Source: a bacterium
GTDB taxonomy: Bacteria > UBA9089 > JAHJRX01
Length of the DNA stretch: 57,102 nucleotides
Assembly (NCBI GenBank): GCA_018830565.1
Contig: JAHJRX010000020.1
Span: 1-57,102, forward strand
Direction: 5' to 3'
Shown here: positions 41,836 through 50,274 of the stretch, piece by piece
How the letters are laid out: each line of letters begins with the position of its first letter
Numbering within the stretch: position 1 is the first letter of the stretch
The notes under the pieces: model-generated
Databases searched by the model: none
The model's input: only the letters and a program-made list of their open reading frames with translations
What the model was told of the DNA's origin: nothing
Translations under genes and position numbers: made by a program

Positions 41836-44487
41836 TTATAAACTCTCTTCCACCACCCTTAAATGACTACCGAAATGGTCTCTTTTTAGTAAAAGTTCTT
41901 GTTCCAGCTCTTTTTGCTTTTTAACTACTTCTTCCTTAGCCTTACTTAAAAAGTCTTTATTACTTAATTTATCCTTAATCTTAGATAATTCTTTTTCTAT
42001 GTTTTGGATTTCCTTTTTAAGCCTTTCTTTCTCTTTCTTAAAATCTACAATTCCTTCTAAGGGTAAATATATTTCTAATTCTCCTAAAGCCGTAGAAACT
42101 GAAGATTTAGGTTTTTTGATATCTTCTCTTATTTCTAATCTTGAAATAGCAATCAAAGTTTTAAGATAATGGCTATAGTTCTGGAGTAAACTTAATTTTT
42201 TTAAATCTTTGGTTTTTAGCACTAGATCGACTGATCTTTTGGGAGATATGCCAACTTCCCAAAGAAGATTCCTAATTAAAGATATGACTTCTTTTAAATA
42301 ATCCATATCTTGAATTGATTCTTTATCTATTAACCACGAACAAGACTTTGGCCATTGGCTGATCATAATGCTTTTTTCTTCTTTTCTCACGGGAAGACTC
42401 TGCCAGATCTCTTCGGTCAGAAAAGGCATAAAAGGATGAAGAAGCTTTAAAGTATCTTCAAAAACCTTTAATAAGACTAACTGGGTTTCTAACTGATGCT
42501 CACTCTTTAAATTTATCTTAGCAATTTCTATGTACCAATCACAAAATTCGTGCCATAGAAAATCATAAATAGCTTGAGAAGCTTCATTAAATTGATAGTC
42601 ATCTAAACTCACCGTTACTTTCTCAATAAGCTGATTAACCTTACTTATTATCCATCTATCGGCTAAAGTTAAATTTGAAGGAAGGTCAAGTTTGATTTCT
42701 TTAAAAGAGTTTGTATTAATAAGAATAAATCGAGCCGTATTCCAAACCTTATTACAAAAATGTCGATACCCTTTAATTCTCTCTTCGGAAAGGAGAATAT
42801 CTCTACCTTGGGCAGTCATAATTGCTAAAGTAAAACGTAAGGCATCAGTCCCAAATTTATCTATTACCTCGATAGGATCAATCACATTACCTGAAGATTT
42901 ACTCATCTTCTGTCCGTGGGCATCTCTAATTAAAGCATGGAGATATACTTTCTTAAAAGGAACTTTTTTCTGAAATTTCAAGCCCAGCATAATCATCCTG
43001 GCTACCCAGAAAAAAATGATATCAAAACCTGTTGACAAGACCGAAGTAGGATAAAAAACCTCTAAATCTTTGGTCTTTTCAGGAAAGCCTAAAGTTGAAA
43101 ATGGCCAAAGAGCAGAAGAAAACCAGGTATCTAAGACATCTTCTTCTTGTCTTAAGTTTTTACTTTGACAATAAGGACATTCTTTAAGATCAACTCGGGA
43201 AGCAATAGTTTCTTGGCAGTTGTTACAATACCAAACAGGAAGACGATGTCCCCACCAAATTTGCCTTGAAATACACCAATCTTTAATATTATCCAGCCAT
43301 TCAAAATAAGTCTTTTCCCATGACTTAGGAATAAATTCTACCTTATTTTCTTTTACCGCGGTAATAGCTGAAAGAGCTAACTCTTTCATTCTTACAAACC
43401 ATTGCTTAGAAAGGTATGGCTCTACAATAGTCTGGCAACGATAACAATGTCCGACCGCATGCCGATAGTCCTCTATCTTTTCAATTAAGTTTATCTCCTT
43501 TAAATCTTCTATTAATTTAGCTCGAGCTTTAAAACAATCTAAGCCTTGATAAGAACCAGCTTGGTGGTTTAAAGTAGCATCTTTATTTAAGATATTAATT
43601 ACTTCTAAACGATGCCTCTTTCCTATCGCAAAATCATTAAGATCGTGAGCTGGAGTTACTTTCACCATGCCCGTTCCAAAAGAAGGATCAACAGAGCTAT
43701 CAGCGATAATAGGAATTTCTCGTTTTAAGATAGGAAGTAAGACATACTGACCTAATAAGCTTGAATATCTTTGATCATTAGGGCTTACGGCTACCGCGGT
43801 ATCTCCTAACATTGTCTCTGGACGAGTAGTGGCTACGACTATATATTTTTGCCTATCATAGACCAAAGGGTACTTAAGATAATAAAGTTTCCCTGAAGTC
43901 TCTTGATGTTCTACTTCGATATCAGATAAAGCGGTATGACAACGAGAACACCAATTAACAATATAGTCACCTTGATAAATAAGACCCTCTTCATACAAAG
44001 AAACAAACACTTCCCGAACCGCCATGGAAAGACCTTCATCCATAGTAAATCTAAGGCGGGACCAGTCACAAGAACATCCTAATTTTTTTAATTGGAAGAT
44101 GATCTGATCTCCATACTTTTCTCGCCATTGCCAAACCTTTTCTATAAATCTTTCCCTGCCTAATTCTTCTCTCTTTATCCGATCTTGCTTTTCTAATTCT
44201 TTTTCCACTCTATTTTGAGTAGCAATGCCAGCATGATCTGTTCCAGGAATCCATAAAGCATTATATCCTTGCATCCGTTTAGTTCGGATAATAATATCTT
44301 GTAAAGTGTTATTTAAAGCATGACCCATATGAAGAGAACCAGTAATATTTGGTGGAGGAATGACCATCGAAAAAGGAAGTTTTAAAGAAAGATGGTCAGC
44401 TTTAAAGAAATCCCCTTCTTCCCAATATTTATACCATTTCTCTTCTACCTCTTTAGGTTCATAAGTCTTAGAAATTTCCATAATCAT
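41836..44487 (-). CDS. valS: Valyl-tRNA synthetase
   Basis: Class Ia synthetase that charges tRNA-Val. HIGH-type motif GSLHMGHA in PPPNITGSLHMGHALN, KMSKS in GQKMSKSSGNVIDP, an editing domain with ATTRPETMLGDTAVAV and a C-terminal coiled coil (KKEIQNIEKELSKIKDKL). 883 residues, normal. It overlaps the stop of cimA by 4 bases. The Met at 44481 is an equally good start. Zinc-type cysteines appear in HCYRCQ and CNNCQ. Confidence 0.96.
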   Translation of the reverse strand: MIMEISKTYEPKEVEEKWYKYWEEGDFFKADHLSLKLPFSMVIPPPNITGSLHMGHALNNTLQDIIIRTKRMQGYNALWIPGTDHAGIATQNRVEKELEKQDRIKREELGRERFIEKVWQWREKYGDQIIFQLKKLGCSCDWSRLRFTMDEGLSMAVREVFVSLYEEGLIYQGDYIVNWCSRCHTALSDIEVEHQETSGKLYYLKYPLVYDRQKYIVVATTRPETMLGDTAVAVSPNDQRYSSLLGQYVLLPILKREIPIIADSSVDPSFGTGMVKVTPAHDLNDFAIGKRHRLEVINILNKDATLNHQAGSYQGLDCFKARAKLIEDLKEINLIEKIEDYRHAVGHCYRCQTIVEPYLSKQWFVRMKELALSAITAVKENKVEFIPKSWEKTYFEWLDNIKDWCISRQIWWGHRLPVWYCNNCQETIASRVDLKECPYCQSKNLRQEEDVLDTWFSSALWPFSTLGFPEKTKDLEVFYPTSVLSTGFDIIFFWVARMIMLGLKFQKKVPFKKVYLHALIRDAHGQKMSKSSGNVIDPIEVIDKFGTDALRFTLAIMTAQGRDILLSEERIKGYRHFCNKVWNTARFILINTNSFKEIKLDLPSNLTLADRWIISKVNQLIEKVTVSLDDYQFNEASQAIYDFLWHEFCDWYIEIAKINLKSEHQLETQLVLLKVFEDTLKLLHPFMPFLTEEIWQSLPVRKEEKSIMISQWPKSCSWLIDKESIQDMDYLKEVISLIRNLLWEVGISPKRSVDLVLKTKDLKKLSLLQNYSHYLKTLIAISRLEIREDIKKPKSSVSTALGELEIYLPLEGIVDFKKEKERLKKEIQNIEKELSKIKDKLSNKDFLSKAKEEVVKKQKELEQELLLKRDHFGSHLRVVEESL

Positions 44488-46046
44488 CCCTGCTCTTTCT
44501 TGGAAAGGACATACTCAAGACTATCAGCTAAAGCTTTATAACTAGCTTCGATAATATTCTCAGACACTCCTACTGTTTCCCAGGTATCTTGTAAATTACT
44601 AGATTCTATCAAGACTCGAACTTTAGCGGCTGTTCCTTCTTTAGTATCTAAAACCCTTACTTTATAATCAGTTAAGTGAATTCCCTTGACGATAGGATAA
44701 AATTCTTCTAAAGCCTTTCTTAAAGCATTATCCAAGGCATTTACTGGCCCATCTCCTTCAGCAACCGTATATTCTTCTTCTCCTTCTACCTCTAATTTTA
44801 CGGTAGCTTCAGAGACAAGTTTCCCATCCCTTTTTTCAATTATTACTCTAAAGCCTTTTAATTCAAAGAAGTTGCCACAAAGTCCTACTTTCTTTCTCAT
44901 TAACAACTCAAAAGAAGCATCGGCCCCTTCAAACTGATAACCTTCATCTTCCATCTTTTTTAAAACCTTTAGAATATTAGCTACTTCTGGACCATCTTTA
45001 TCTAATTTAATATTTAGTTCCAAAGCTTTCTTCAAGACGGTAGATTTTCCAGCTAATTCTGAGATTAATAAACGTCGATGATTTCCTACCACTTCTGGAT
45101 TAATGTGTTCATAGGTTTCCGTACACTTATTAATCGCATCTACATGGACACCACCTTTATGAGCAAAAGCGCTAATCCCTACATAAGGTTGATGAATAAA
45201 AGGGGAAACATTGGCTACTTCAGTCACAAATCTTGACAGCTCAGTTAATTTTTGTAACTGGTCGTCATTGATCCAATCAATTCCTAATTTTAATTTCAAA
45301 TTAGGAATTACCGAGCACAAATTAGCATTTCCACATCTTTCACCATAACCATTAATCGTTCCTTGAACTTGAATACACCCAGATCTTACGGCTGAAATAG
45401 TATTAGCTACCGCCATTTCGCTATCATTATGGCTATGAATCCCTAAAGGCATACTTAATTTACTCCTTACTACTTTAACTATCTCTTCTAATTCAAAGGG
45501 CATCGTGCCGCCATTAGTATCACAAAGAACTAAAGTTATACATCCGGCTTCTTTGGCTACTTTTAAAGTTTCCAAAGCATAGTCAGCCTTAGATTTAAAA
45601 GCATCAAAAAAATGTTCGGCATCGTAAATAACCTTTCTCTTTTTTGAAACCAAGTAAGAAATAGAATCTCTTATTAATCTTAAATTTTCTTCTAAAGTAA
45701 TCCTTAAAGTTTTAACTACATGGAAGTCCCAACTCTTTCCAAAGATAGTAAGATACTCACATTCTGTATCAATCAAAGCTTTAACATTAAGATCTTCGTC
45801 TACTTTACTCTTAGCGTGTCTGGTGCTTCCAAAAGCTACAAGGTGAGCCTGTTTAAGTCTTAATTTTTTTACTTCCTGGAATAACTTGATATCTTTAGGA
45901 TTTGAGCCAGGCCAACCAGCTTCAATAAAATTTATGCCAAATTCATCTAACTTCTTAATAATCTTTAACTTGTCTTCCAGAGAGAAAGAGATTCCTTCTG
46001 ACTGAGCTCCATCTCGAAGAGTAGTATCGTATAATTCTATCTTCAT
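44484..46046 (-). CDS. cimA: (R)-citramalate synthase CimA
   Basis: Condenses pyruvate with acetyl-CoA, giving a threonine-independent route to isoleucine. HMGL-like catalytic domain starts KIELYDTTLRDGAQSEGISF; metal-binding GIHSHNDSEMAVANT is clear, and a LeuA-type dimer/regulatory domain occupies the C-terminus (FRVIIEKRDGKLVSEATVKL). The 520-residue length and the AQSEGI block favour CimA over LeuA. The ATG at 46046 gives the family N-terminus; an upstream ATG at 46061 adds five residues. No other isoleucine genes are nearby. Confidence 0.9.
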   Translation of the reverse strand: MKIELYDTTLRDGAQSEGISFSLEDKLKIIKKLDEFGINFIEAGWPGSNPKDIKLFQEVKKLRLKQAHLVAFGSTRHAKSKVDEDLNVKALIDTECEYLTIFGKSWDFHVVKTLRITLEENLRLIRDSISYLVSKKRKVIYDAEHFFDAFKSKADYALETLKVAKEAGCITLVLCDTNGGTMPFELEEIVKVVRSKLSMPLGIHSHNDSEMAVANTISAVRSGCIQVQGTINGYGERCGNANLCSVIPNLKLKLGIDWINDDQLQKLTELSRFVTEVANVSPFIHQPYVGISAFAHKGGVHVDAINKCTETYEHINPEVVGNHRRLLISELAGKSTVLKKALELNIKLDKDGPEVANILKVLKKMEDEGYQFEGADASFELLMRKKVGLCGNFFELKGFRVIIEKRDGKLVSEATVKLEVEGEEEYTVAEGDGPVNALDNALRKALEEFYPIVKGIHLTDYKVRVLDTKEGTAAKVRVLIESSNLQDTWETVGVSENIIEASYKALADSLEYVLSKKEQG

Positions 46047-46126
46047 CTTTACATTCCTCATACCAAATTATAATTTAAAAATGGTTCATTCCAGATTATG
46101 ATGTAGGCAAGTAATCTCTTGAAAGG

Positions 46127-46198
46127 GTTGCCTCGAAAAGGGTATGATAACTCTCTAAATCTCCATTAAGAAAGGAGGGCGATCCAGATAGAGGCAAC
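46127..46198. other. Candidate structured leader or hairpin upstream of cimA
   Basis: GTTGCCTC (46127-46134) and GAGGCAAC (46191-46198) are perfectly complementary, with an inner CTCC/GGAG stem. On the minus strand this lies ~80-150 bases before cimA and could be a regulatory leader; no known riboswitch or T-box consensus was recognised. The rest of 46062-46410 holds no gene that I can see. Confidence 0.35.
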
Positions 46199-46416
46199 AG
46201 ATAAATTATATTACAAAGCTTTTAAGATTTCAAGGATTTTATGTAAAGAGTATAGAGATAGAAAGGGATAAGGATATAGAGAAAGTTATCTAAAAATTAT
46301 CTATGAAAAGGGTTAAAAACAAGGATAGGTATAGCTCGAGTAACAATGAGGTCTTAAGTAAGCCTACAGTCTTCTTTAACTACTTTTTTGCAAAAAAATA
46401 ATTATAAAACTTTTTA

Positions 46417-46487
46417 CTTGCATAATATCTTAAATCTTGCATAATAACTTAATTACTTGCATAATATTTTAAATTTTACTTGCATAA
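46417..46487. repeat. Four spaced copies of a CTTGCATAA motif upstream of fliS
   Basis: CTTGCATAA recurs at 46417, 46436, 46456 and 46479 (steps 19, 20 and 23 bp) with similar flanks (ACTTGCATAATATCTTAAAT). The spacing of about two helical turns makes it look like an operator array; a slipped AT-rich repeat is the plainer alternative. Confidence 0.6.
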
Positions 46488-46531
46488 TATCTTAAATTAT
46501 GATAATTACCTTAAAATAAGAAGGGGGAGTT

Positions 46532-46909
46532 TTGCCTAATCCTTACGAATCTTATCGTCAAACAAGAATTTCCACAGCTAGTCAAGGGCAATTAATCTTA
46601 ATGCTTTATGACGGAGCCGTTAAATTTTTAAACTTAGCCAATGAAGCTATCCCAAAAAAAGAGTTTATGACGGCTAATACTAATATCATAAAGAGTCAAA
46701 ATATCATTACTGAGCTTATGGTTTCCTTAAATATGGAAGTAGGAGAGATTGCCAAAAATCTTTATAGTTTATATGATTATATGAATCGTAGATTAATCCA
46801 AGCTAATATAAAAAAAGACCCTAAGATAATAAATGAAGTAAAAGGCATGCTCTTGGAACTTCGAGAAGTATGGGATCAAGCTATCAAGAAAACTGGTGGT
46901 AAATATTAA
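46532..46909 (+). CDS. fliS: Flagellar export chaperone FliS
   Basis: Binds flagellin before export. The family start PNPYESYRQTRISTASQGQL and the helix block LILMLYDGAVKFLNLA are clear; 125 residues is normal. The start is TTG (46532) behind a strong GGGGGAG site. Together with two small genes after it and the Maf genes further on, it marks a flagellar locus, although flagellin and filament-cap genes are not in the window. Confidence 0.93.
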   Translation: MPNPYESYRQTRISTASQGQLILMLYDGAVKFLNLANEAIPKKEFMTANTNIIKSQNIITELMVSLNMEVGEIAKNLYSLYDYMNRRLIQANIKKDPKIINEVKGMLLELREVWDQAIKKTGGKY

Positions 46910-46933
46910 TTGTTTGGGTCATGTATTTAAGTT

Positions 46934-47392
46934 ATGCTCGGTGATCAAAGTAATTCTGCTTTATATAAATCTCTCTCTTTTGTCATTCAAGAAGAAATAA
47001 ACAAGTTAAAACAGGTTTTTGAGATAACTTTAAAAATTGAAAAATCACTTCAAGAAAATGAACCTAACTCCTTAGAAGATTTAGTTTATAAAAGGGGAGA
47101 ATATATCCAATTTTATCTCCAACTAACTAATCAAGAATTAGCTTTAAAAAAACAAAATCAGGAGGTTGAATTAGAAGATTCGAATATTTCTTATTTAAAC
47201 CAATTAAAAGAAGATTATCTTAGGCAAATTAAAGAAACAGAATTAAAAGCAGAAGTTTTGTTAAAACAACTAATGAAAGAAACTAAAAAAAACTTGACTA
47301 ATATTTATAAATATAGAGAATTAAGAAAGACATATGTTAAAGAGAGCGGAAAATTTTTTAACGAAGCTTTCTTTATAGATAAGAAAAAGTAA
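46934..47392 (+). CDS. Small coiled-coil protein in the flagellar cluster (FlgN/FliT-like, uncertain)
   Basis: 152 residues, nearly all helical, with heptad-like patterns (EEINKLKQVFEITLKIEKSL; YLNQLKEDYLRQIKETELKA). Size, helical content and its place after fliS fit the flagellar chaperones FliT or FlgN, but no diagnostic motif is seen. It starts at an ATG 25 bp after fliS. Role inferred from position only. Confidence 0.5.
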   Translation: MLGDQSNSALYKSLSFVIQEEINKLKQVFEITLKIEKSLQENEPNSLEDLVYKRGEYIQFYLQLTNQELALKKQNQEVELEDSNISYLNQLKEDYLRQIKETELKAEVLLKQLMKETKKNLTNIYKYRELRKTYVKESGKFFNEAFFIDKKK

Positions 47393-47403
47393 GGGGTGGA
47401 GCC

Positions 47404-47727
47404 ATGAATATTGATAAAAGTACTCTCAAAATTAAACAAGAAGATAAGAATGTTACTTCTGAAAAGACTGTAGCTTCAAAACCAAGCTTTAAATTTAAGG
47501 AAAAAGTTATCGAAGAAACAGATCTAAAGAAAAGGTCTAACAAAGATAAAATTTTAGATATTGCTGAAGAAAATTTACTAGCTTCTCAATCAAAATTGGC
47601 TGATACTGAAAAGGCTAAAGAATTATTAGAAAGTATTCAAGGGCAAATATCAGAAAAATCTAATCTAGTTTTTAATATTCATAGTAACATAAGAGAAAGC
47701 GATCTCTCCGATATTCTTAGTAGTTAG
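47404..47727 (+). CDS. Small flagellar-cluster protein (possible FlgM-like anti-sigma factor)
   Basis: 107 residues: a polar, probably disordered N-terminal half followed by helices (KILDIAEENLLASQSKLADT and EKAKELLESIQGQISEKSNL). FlgM has this layout, with helices that bind sigma-28, and is often encoded beside flgN-like genes. The match is weak, so this is a hypothesis. A good ribosome binding site (AAGGGGTGGAG) precedes the ATG. Confidence 0.4.
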   Translation: MNIDKSTLKIKQEDKNVTSEKTVASKPSFKFKEKVIEETDLKKRSNKDKILDIAEENLLASQSKLADTEKAKELLESIQGQISEKSNLVFNIHSNIRESDLSDILSS

Positions 47728-47746
47728 CTTAATTTTTTATTTAACT

Positions 47747-47822
47747 GCCGAGATAGCTCAGTCGGTAGAGCGCAGGACTGAAAATCCTGGCGTCCCCAGT
47801 TCGATTCTGGGTCTCGGCACCA
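47747..47822 (+). tRNA. tRNA-Phe (anticodon GAA)
   Basis: Acceptor GCCGAGA pairs with TCTCGGC, the anticodon loop CTGAAAA lies in CAGGA/TCCTG, the T loop is GTTCGATTC, and CCA is encoded. Confidence 0.96.
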
Positions 47823-47833
47823 TTTTTGCATAT

Positions 47834-47900
47834 AAAGGTGGAAGGTGATACAAAAAGGTAGCTTTTACCTTAAATAAACACTTTTCCACCTTTTTTATTT
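47834..47900 (+). terminator. Terminator between tRNA-Phe and tRNA-Thr
   Basis: Outer stem AAAGGTGGAA (47834-47843) pairs with TTCCACCTTT (from 47884), with an inner AAGGTA/TACCTT hairpin and a terminal T-run. Confidence 0.7.
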
Positions 47901-47902
47901 TT

Positions 47903-47974
47903 GCCGGTGTAGCTCAGGGGAAGAGCAACTGATTCGTAATCAGTAGGGCGGAGGTTCGATTCCTCTCACCGGCT
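47903..47974 (+). tRNA. tRNA-Thr (anticodon CGT), no encoded CCA
   Basis: Acceptor GCCGGTG pairs with CACCGGC, the anticodon loop TTCGTAA lies in ACTGA/TCAGT, and the T loop is GTTCGATTC. The discriminator is T, and the next bases are TAA, not CCA. The other seven tRNAs in the window encode CCA, so this one needs CCA addition. Confidence 0.92.
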
Positions 47975-48106
47975 TAATTTAAAAGTAAAAGTAAGAAGGC
48001 GGAAAGTATTAGGAAAGAGGAAGAAATATCTTTTCATTTCTTAACTTCTTACTTCTTGCTTATCAACTAAATTAGAGAAATTTTAAGCTTTAAATAAGCA
48101 ACTAAG

Positions 48107-50053
48107 ATGAAAAATCAAAAAATCCGTATCTTGATCTTTTTTGTCATTATCTTCTCTCTCTTTGGTGGGATAATTTTTAGATTAGGCTATCTTCAACTTT
48201 TACAAAATAAAAAGATGGCTAAGTTAGCCATATCTAACTACTTAAAAAAAGAATCAATTGATTTAGAAAGAGGAATTATTTACGATCGCAATATGAAAGA
48301 ATTAGTGGTAAGCATTGAAACTGACTCTTTATATGCGCATCCCCAAAAAGTTATCCTTAAGGACCAAGTAGCTGCCCTCCTTTCTCCTTTATTAGAAATG
48401 CCTAAAGAAGAAATATTAGAAAAGCTTTATAAAGATAGTCCTTTTGTCTGGTTAAAAAGAAAGCTAAATAAAGATATTCCTAAAAAAATAGAACAATTAA
48501 ATTTAAATGGCTTGGGCTTTATTAAAGAATATAAAAGATTTTATCCTAAACAAGAATTAGCTAGTCAGTTAATTGGTTTTGTAGGTTTAGATAATCAAGG
48601 ATTGGAAGGGATTGAGCTTTACTTCGATCAACAATTAAGGGAGACAGGAAAAAAGGTTGAAATTACTAAAGATGCTCTCGGTAGAGCAATTTCTCTCAAG
48701 AAAGGCCTACCTCAAGTTTTTAGTGGGTTTAATATGGTGTTAACCATTGAGGAAGTTTTTCAAAATATCTGCGAAGAAGAATTAAAGGAGGTTTGTAAAA
48801 ACTCTCAAGCTATTAGCGGAACTATCATTATTATGGATCCTAAAAATGGAGAAATCTTATCCTTAGCTAACTATCCTTCCTTTAATCCTAATTATGCTGC
48901 CAACTCTTCCTCTTGTTTATGGAGAAATCGAGCTATTACCGATACCTTTGAACCTGGTTCTACTTTTAAAATATTTACGGCAGCCACTGTCTTAATAAAT
49001 AGAGTGGTTACAAGCCACGACTTCTTTGAATGCCAAGGAAATACAGAAATTGCTGGACGTAAAATTCGTTGCCATGAATCTCATGGAAGATTAACATTTG
49101 AAGAAGTAATTGCTAATTCCTGTAATGTAGGAATTATAAAAAGTGCAATGAGGCTTAATAAATACGACTTCTATCATTGTTTAAAAAAATTTGGATTTAA
49201 CAATTATACTGGTATTAATTTACCTGGCGAAAGAAAAGGAATACTTTTACCTCCTCGAAGGTGGAGTAAACTTACTTTAGCTAACTTTGCCATTGGTCAA
49301 GGGATAACCACTACGGCTATTCAATTAACTGCTGCTGTTTGTAGCGTAGCTAATGGAGGCTTTTTAATGAAACCTCTAATTGTAAAAAAGATAATAAATT
49401 CAAGAAATGAAATTATCAAAGAATACCAACCTACTTGCATTAGAAGAACTATTCCTCCTAATGTAGTTAAATATCTTACTTCTATCTTACAAAAAGCAGT
49501 TTCCGAGGGCACCGGTAAAAAAGCTAAGGTTATGGATTATCCTATCGCTGGAAAGACAGGAACTGCTCAAAAAGTAGATCCAGTTACAGGAACATATACT
49601 AGAAATAAGTTTTTGGCTTCTTTTATTGGATATCTTCCGGCAGATAATCCAAGATTACTAATTTCCATCTTTATAAACGAGCCCAAGGGGCTTTATTATG
49701 GAGGAGAAGTAGCAGCTCCTGTCTTTAGAAAAATAGTAGAAAAGATTTTAGCTTATAAAAAACCATACTTTCTCGACAAAGATCCAAGCTATGAGTACGT
49801 CAGGGCAACCAAAGACAATCTGTCTTCTTTAAGAGAAAAAGATAACCTTCCTTTAATTAATGATTCCTTAAACGAATATATTATGCCAGATGTTCACGGA
49901 AAAAGTATGAGAATGGCATGGAAGATCTTATCTTCTTATCAAGTCAAGCTTAAATTTTACGGCCGCGGAGTAGTAGAAAGTTCTATACCTAATTCTGGAG
50001 AAAAACTTGTTCCTGGTCAAGAGATAAAGATTTGGTGCTCTCCAAAGATTTAA
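48107..50053 (+). CDS. Class B penicillin-binding protein (FtsI/SpoVD type) with PASTA domain
   Basis: Peptidoglycan transpeptidase for cell division. One N-terminal membrane anchor (LIFFVIIFSLFGGIIF), a PBP dimer domain, then the transpeptidase with active-site Ser in FEPGSTFKIFTA, SxN in ANSCNVGI and KTG in AGKTGTAQK. A C-terminal PASTA domain follows, starting about residue 590 (YIMPDVHGKSMRMAWKIL). 648 residues. It is not within a recognisable dcw cluster here; tRNA genes are upstream and a Maf gene is downstream. Confidence 0.92.
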   Translation: MKNQKIRILIFFVIIFSLFGGIIFRLGYLQLLQNKKMAKLAISNYLKKESIDLERGIIYDRNMKELVVSIETDSLYAHPQKVILKDQVAALLSPLLEMPKEEILEKLYKDSPFVWLKRKLNKDIPKKIEQLNLNGLGFIKEYKRFYPKQELASQLIGFVGLDNQGLEGIELYFDQQLRETGKKVEITKDALGRAISLKKGLPQVFSGFNMVLTIEEVFQNICEEELKEVCKNSQAISGTIIIMDPKNGEILSLANYPSFNPNYAANSSSCLWRNRAITDTFEPGSTFKIFTAATVLINRVVTSHDFFECQGNTEIAGRKIRCHESHGRLTFEEVIANSCNVGIIKSAMRLNKYDFYHCLKKFGFNNYTGINLPGERKGILLPPRRWSKLTLANFAIGQGITTTAIQLTAAVCSVANGGFLMKPLIVKKIINSRNEIIKEYQPTCIRRTIPPNVVKYLTSILQKAVSEGTGKKAKVMDYPIAGKTGTAQKVDPVTGTYTRNKFLASFIGYLPADNPRLLISIFINEPKGLYYGGEVAAPVFRKIVEKILAYKKPYFLDKDPSYEYVRATKDNLSSLREKDNLPLINDSLNEYIMPDVHGKSMRMAWKILSSYQVKLKFYGRGVVESSIPNSGEKLVPGQEIKIWCSPKI

Positions 50054-50216
50054 AATTTTAACTTAAAAAGAGAAATAAGAGGTTAATGAAGAGAATTAAA
50101 CTTGAGCTTAAGATTAAGACTTATTTTATTACAGGACTATTATCACTATTTGTTTACTTATTATAATTTGAATTATAAGCATTTTCTTGAAGATATTAAA
50201 TAGTTACTATCTAACA

Positions 50217-50251
50217 ATTTCCTATGTCTAATTTTCGTTAATAACTACTAT
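50217..50251. mobile_element. Solo terminal repeat of MITE family A
   Basis: TTTCCTATGTCTAATTTTCG followed by TTAATAACTACTA matches the right terminal repeat of the copy at 53546-53661 with one change. The rest of the element is missing. It is just upstream of the first Maf gene. The remaining gap 50054-50216 shows no gene. Confidence 0.6.
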
Positions 50252-50274
50252 TTGAGATTTTAAAAAACACTTAT

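Noticed and set aside
46062-46300. T-box, SAM or c-di-GMP riboswitch upstream of cimA
   Set aside because: None of the conserved core sequences of these classes could be found on either strand.
48107-50053. PASTA-PBP as SpoVD
   Set aside because: PASTA domains also occur on division PBPs outside spore formers, so I left the gene symbol empty.
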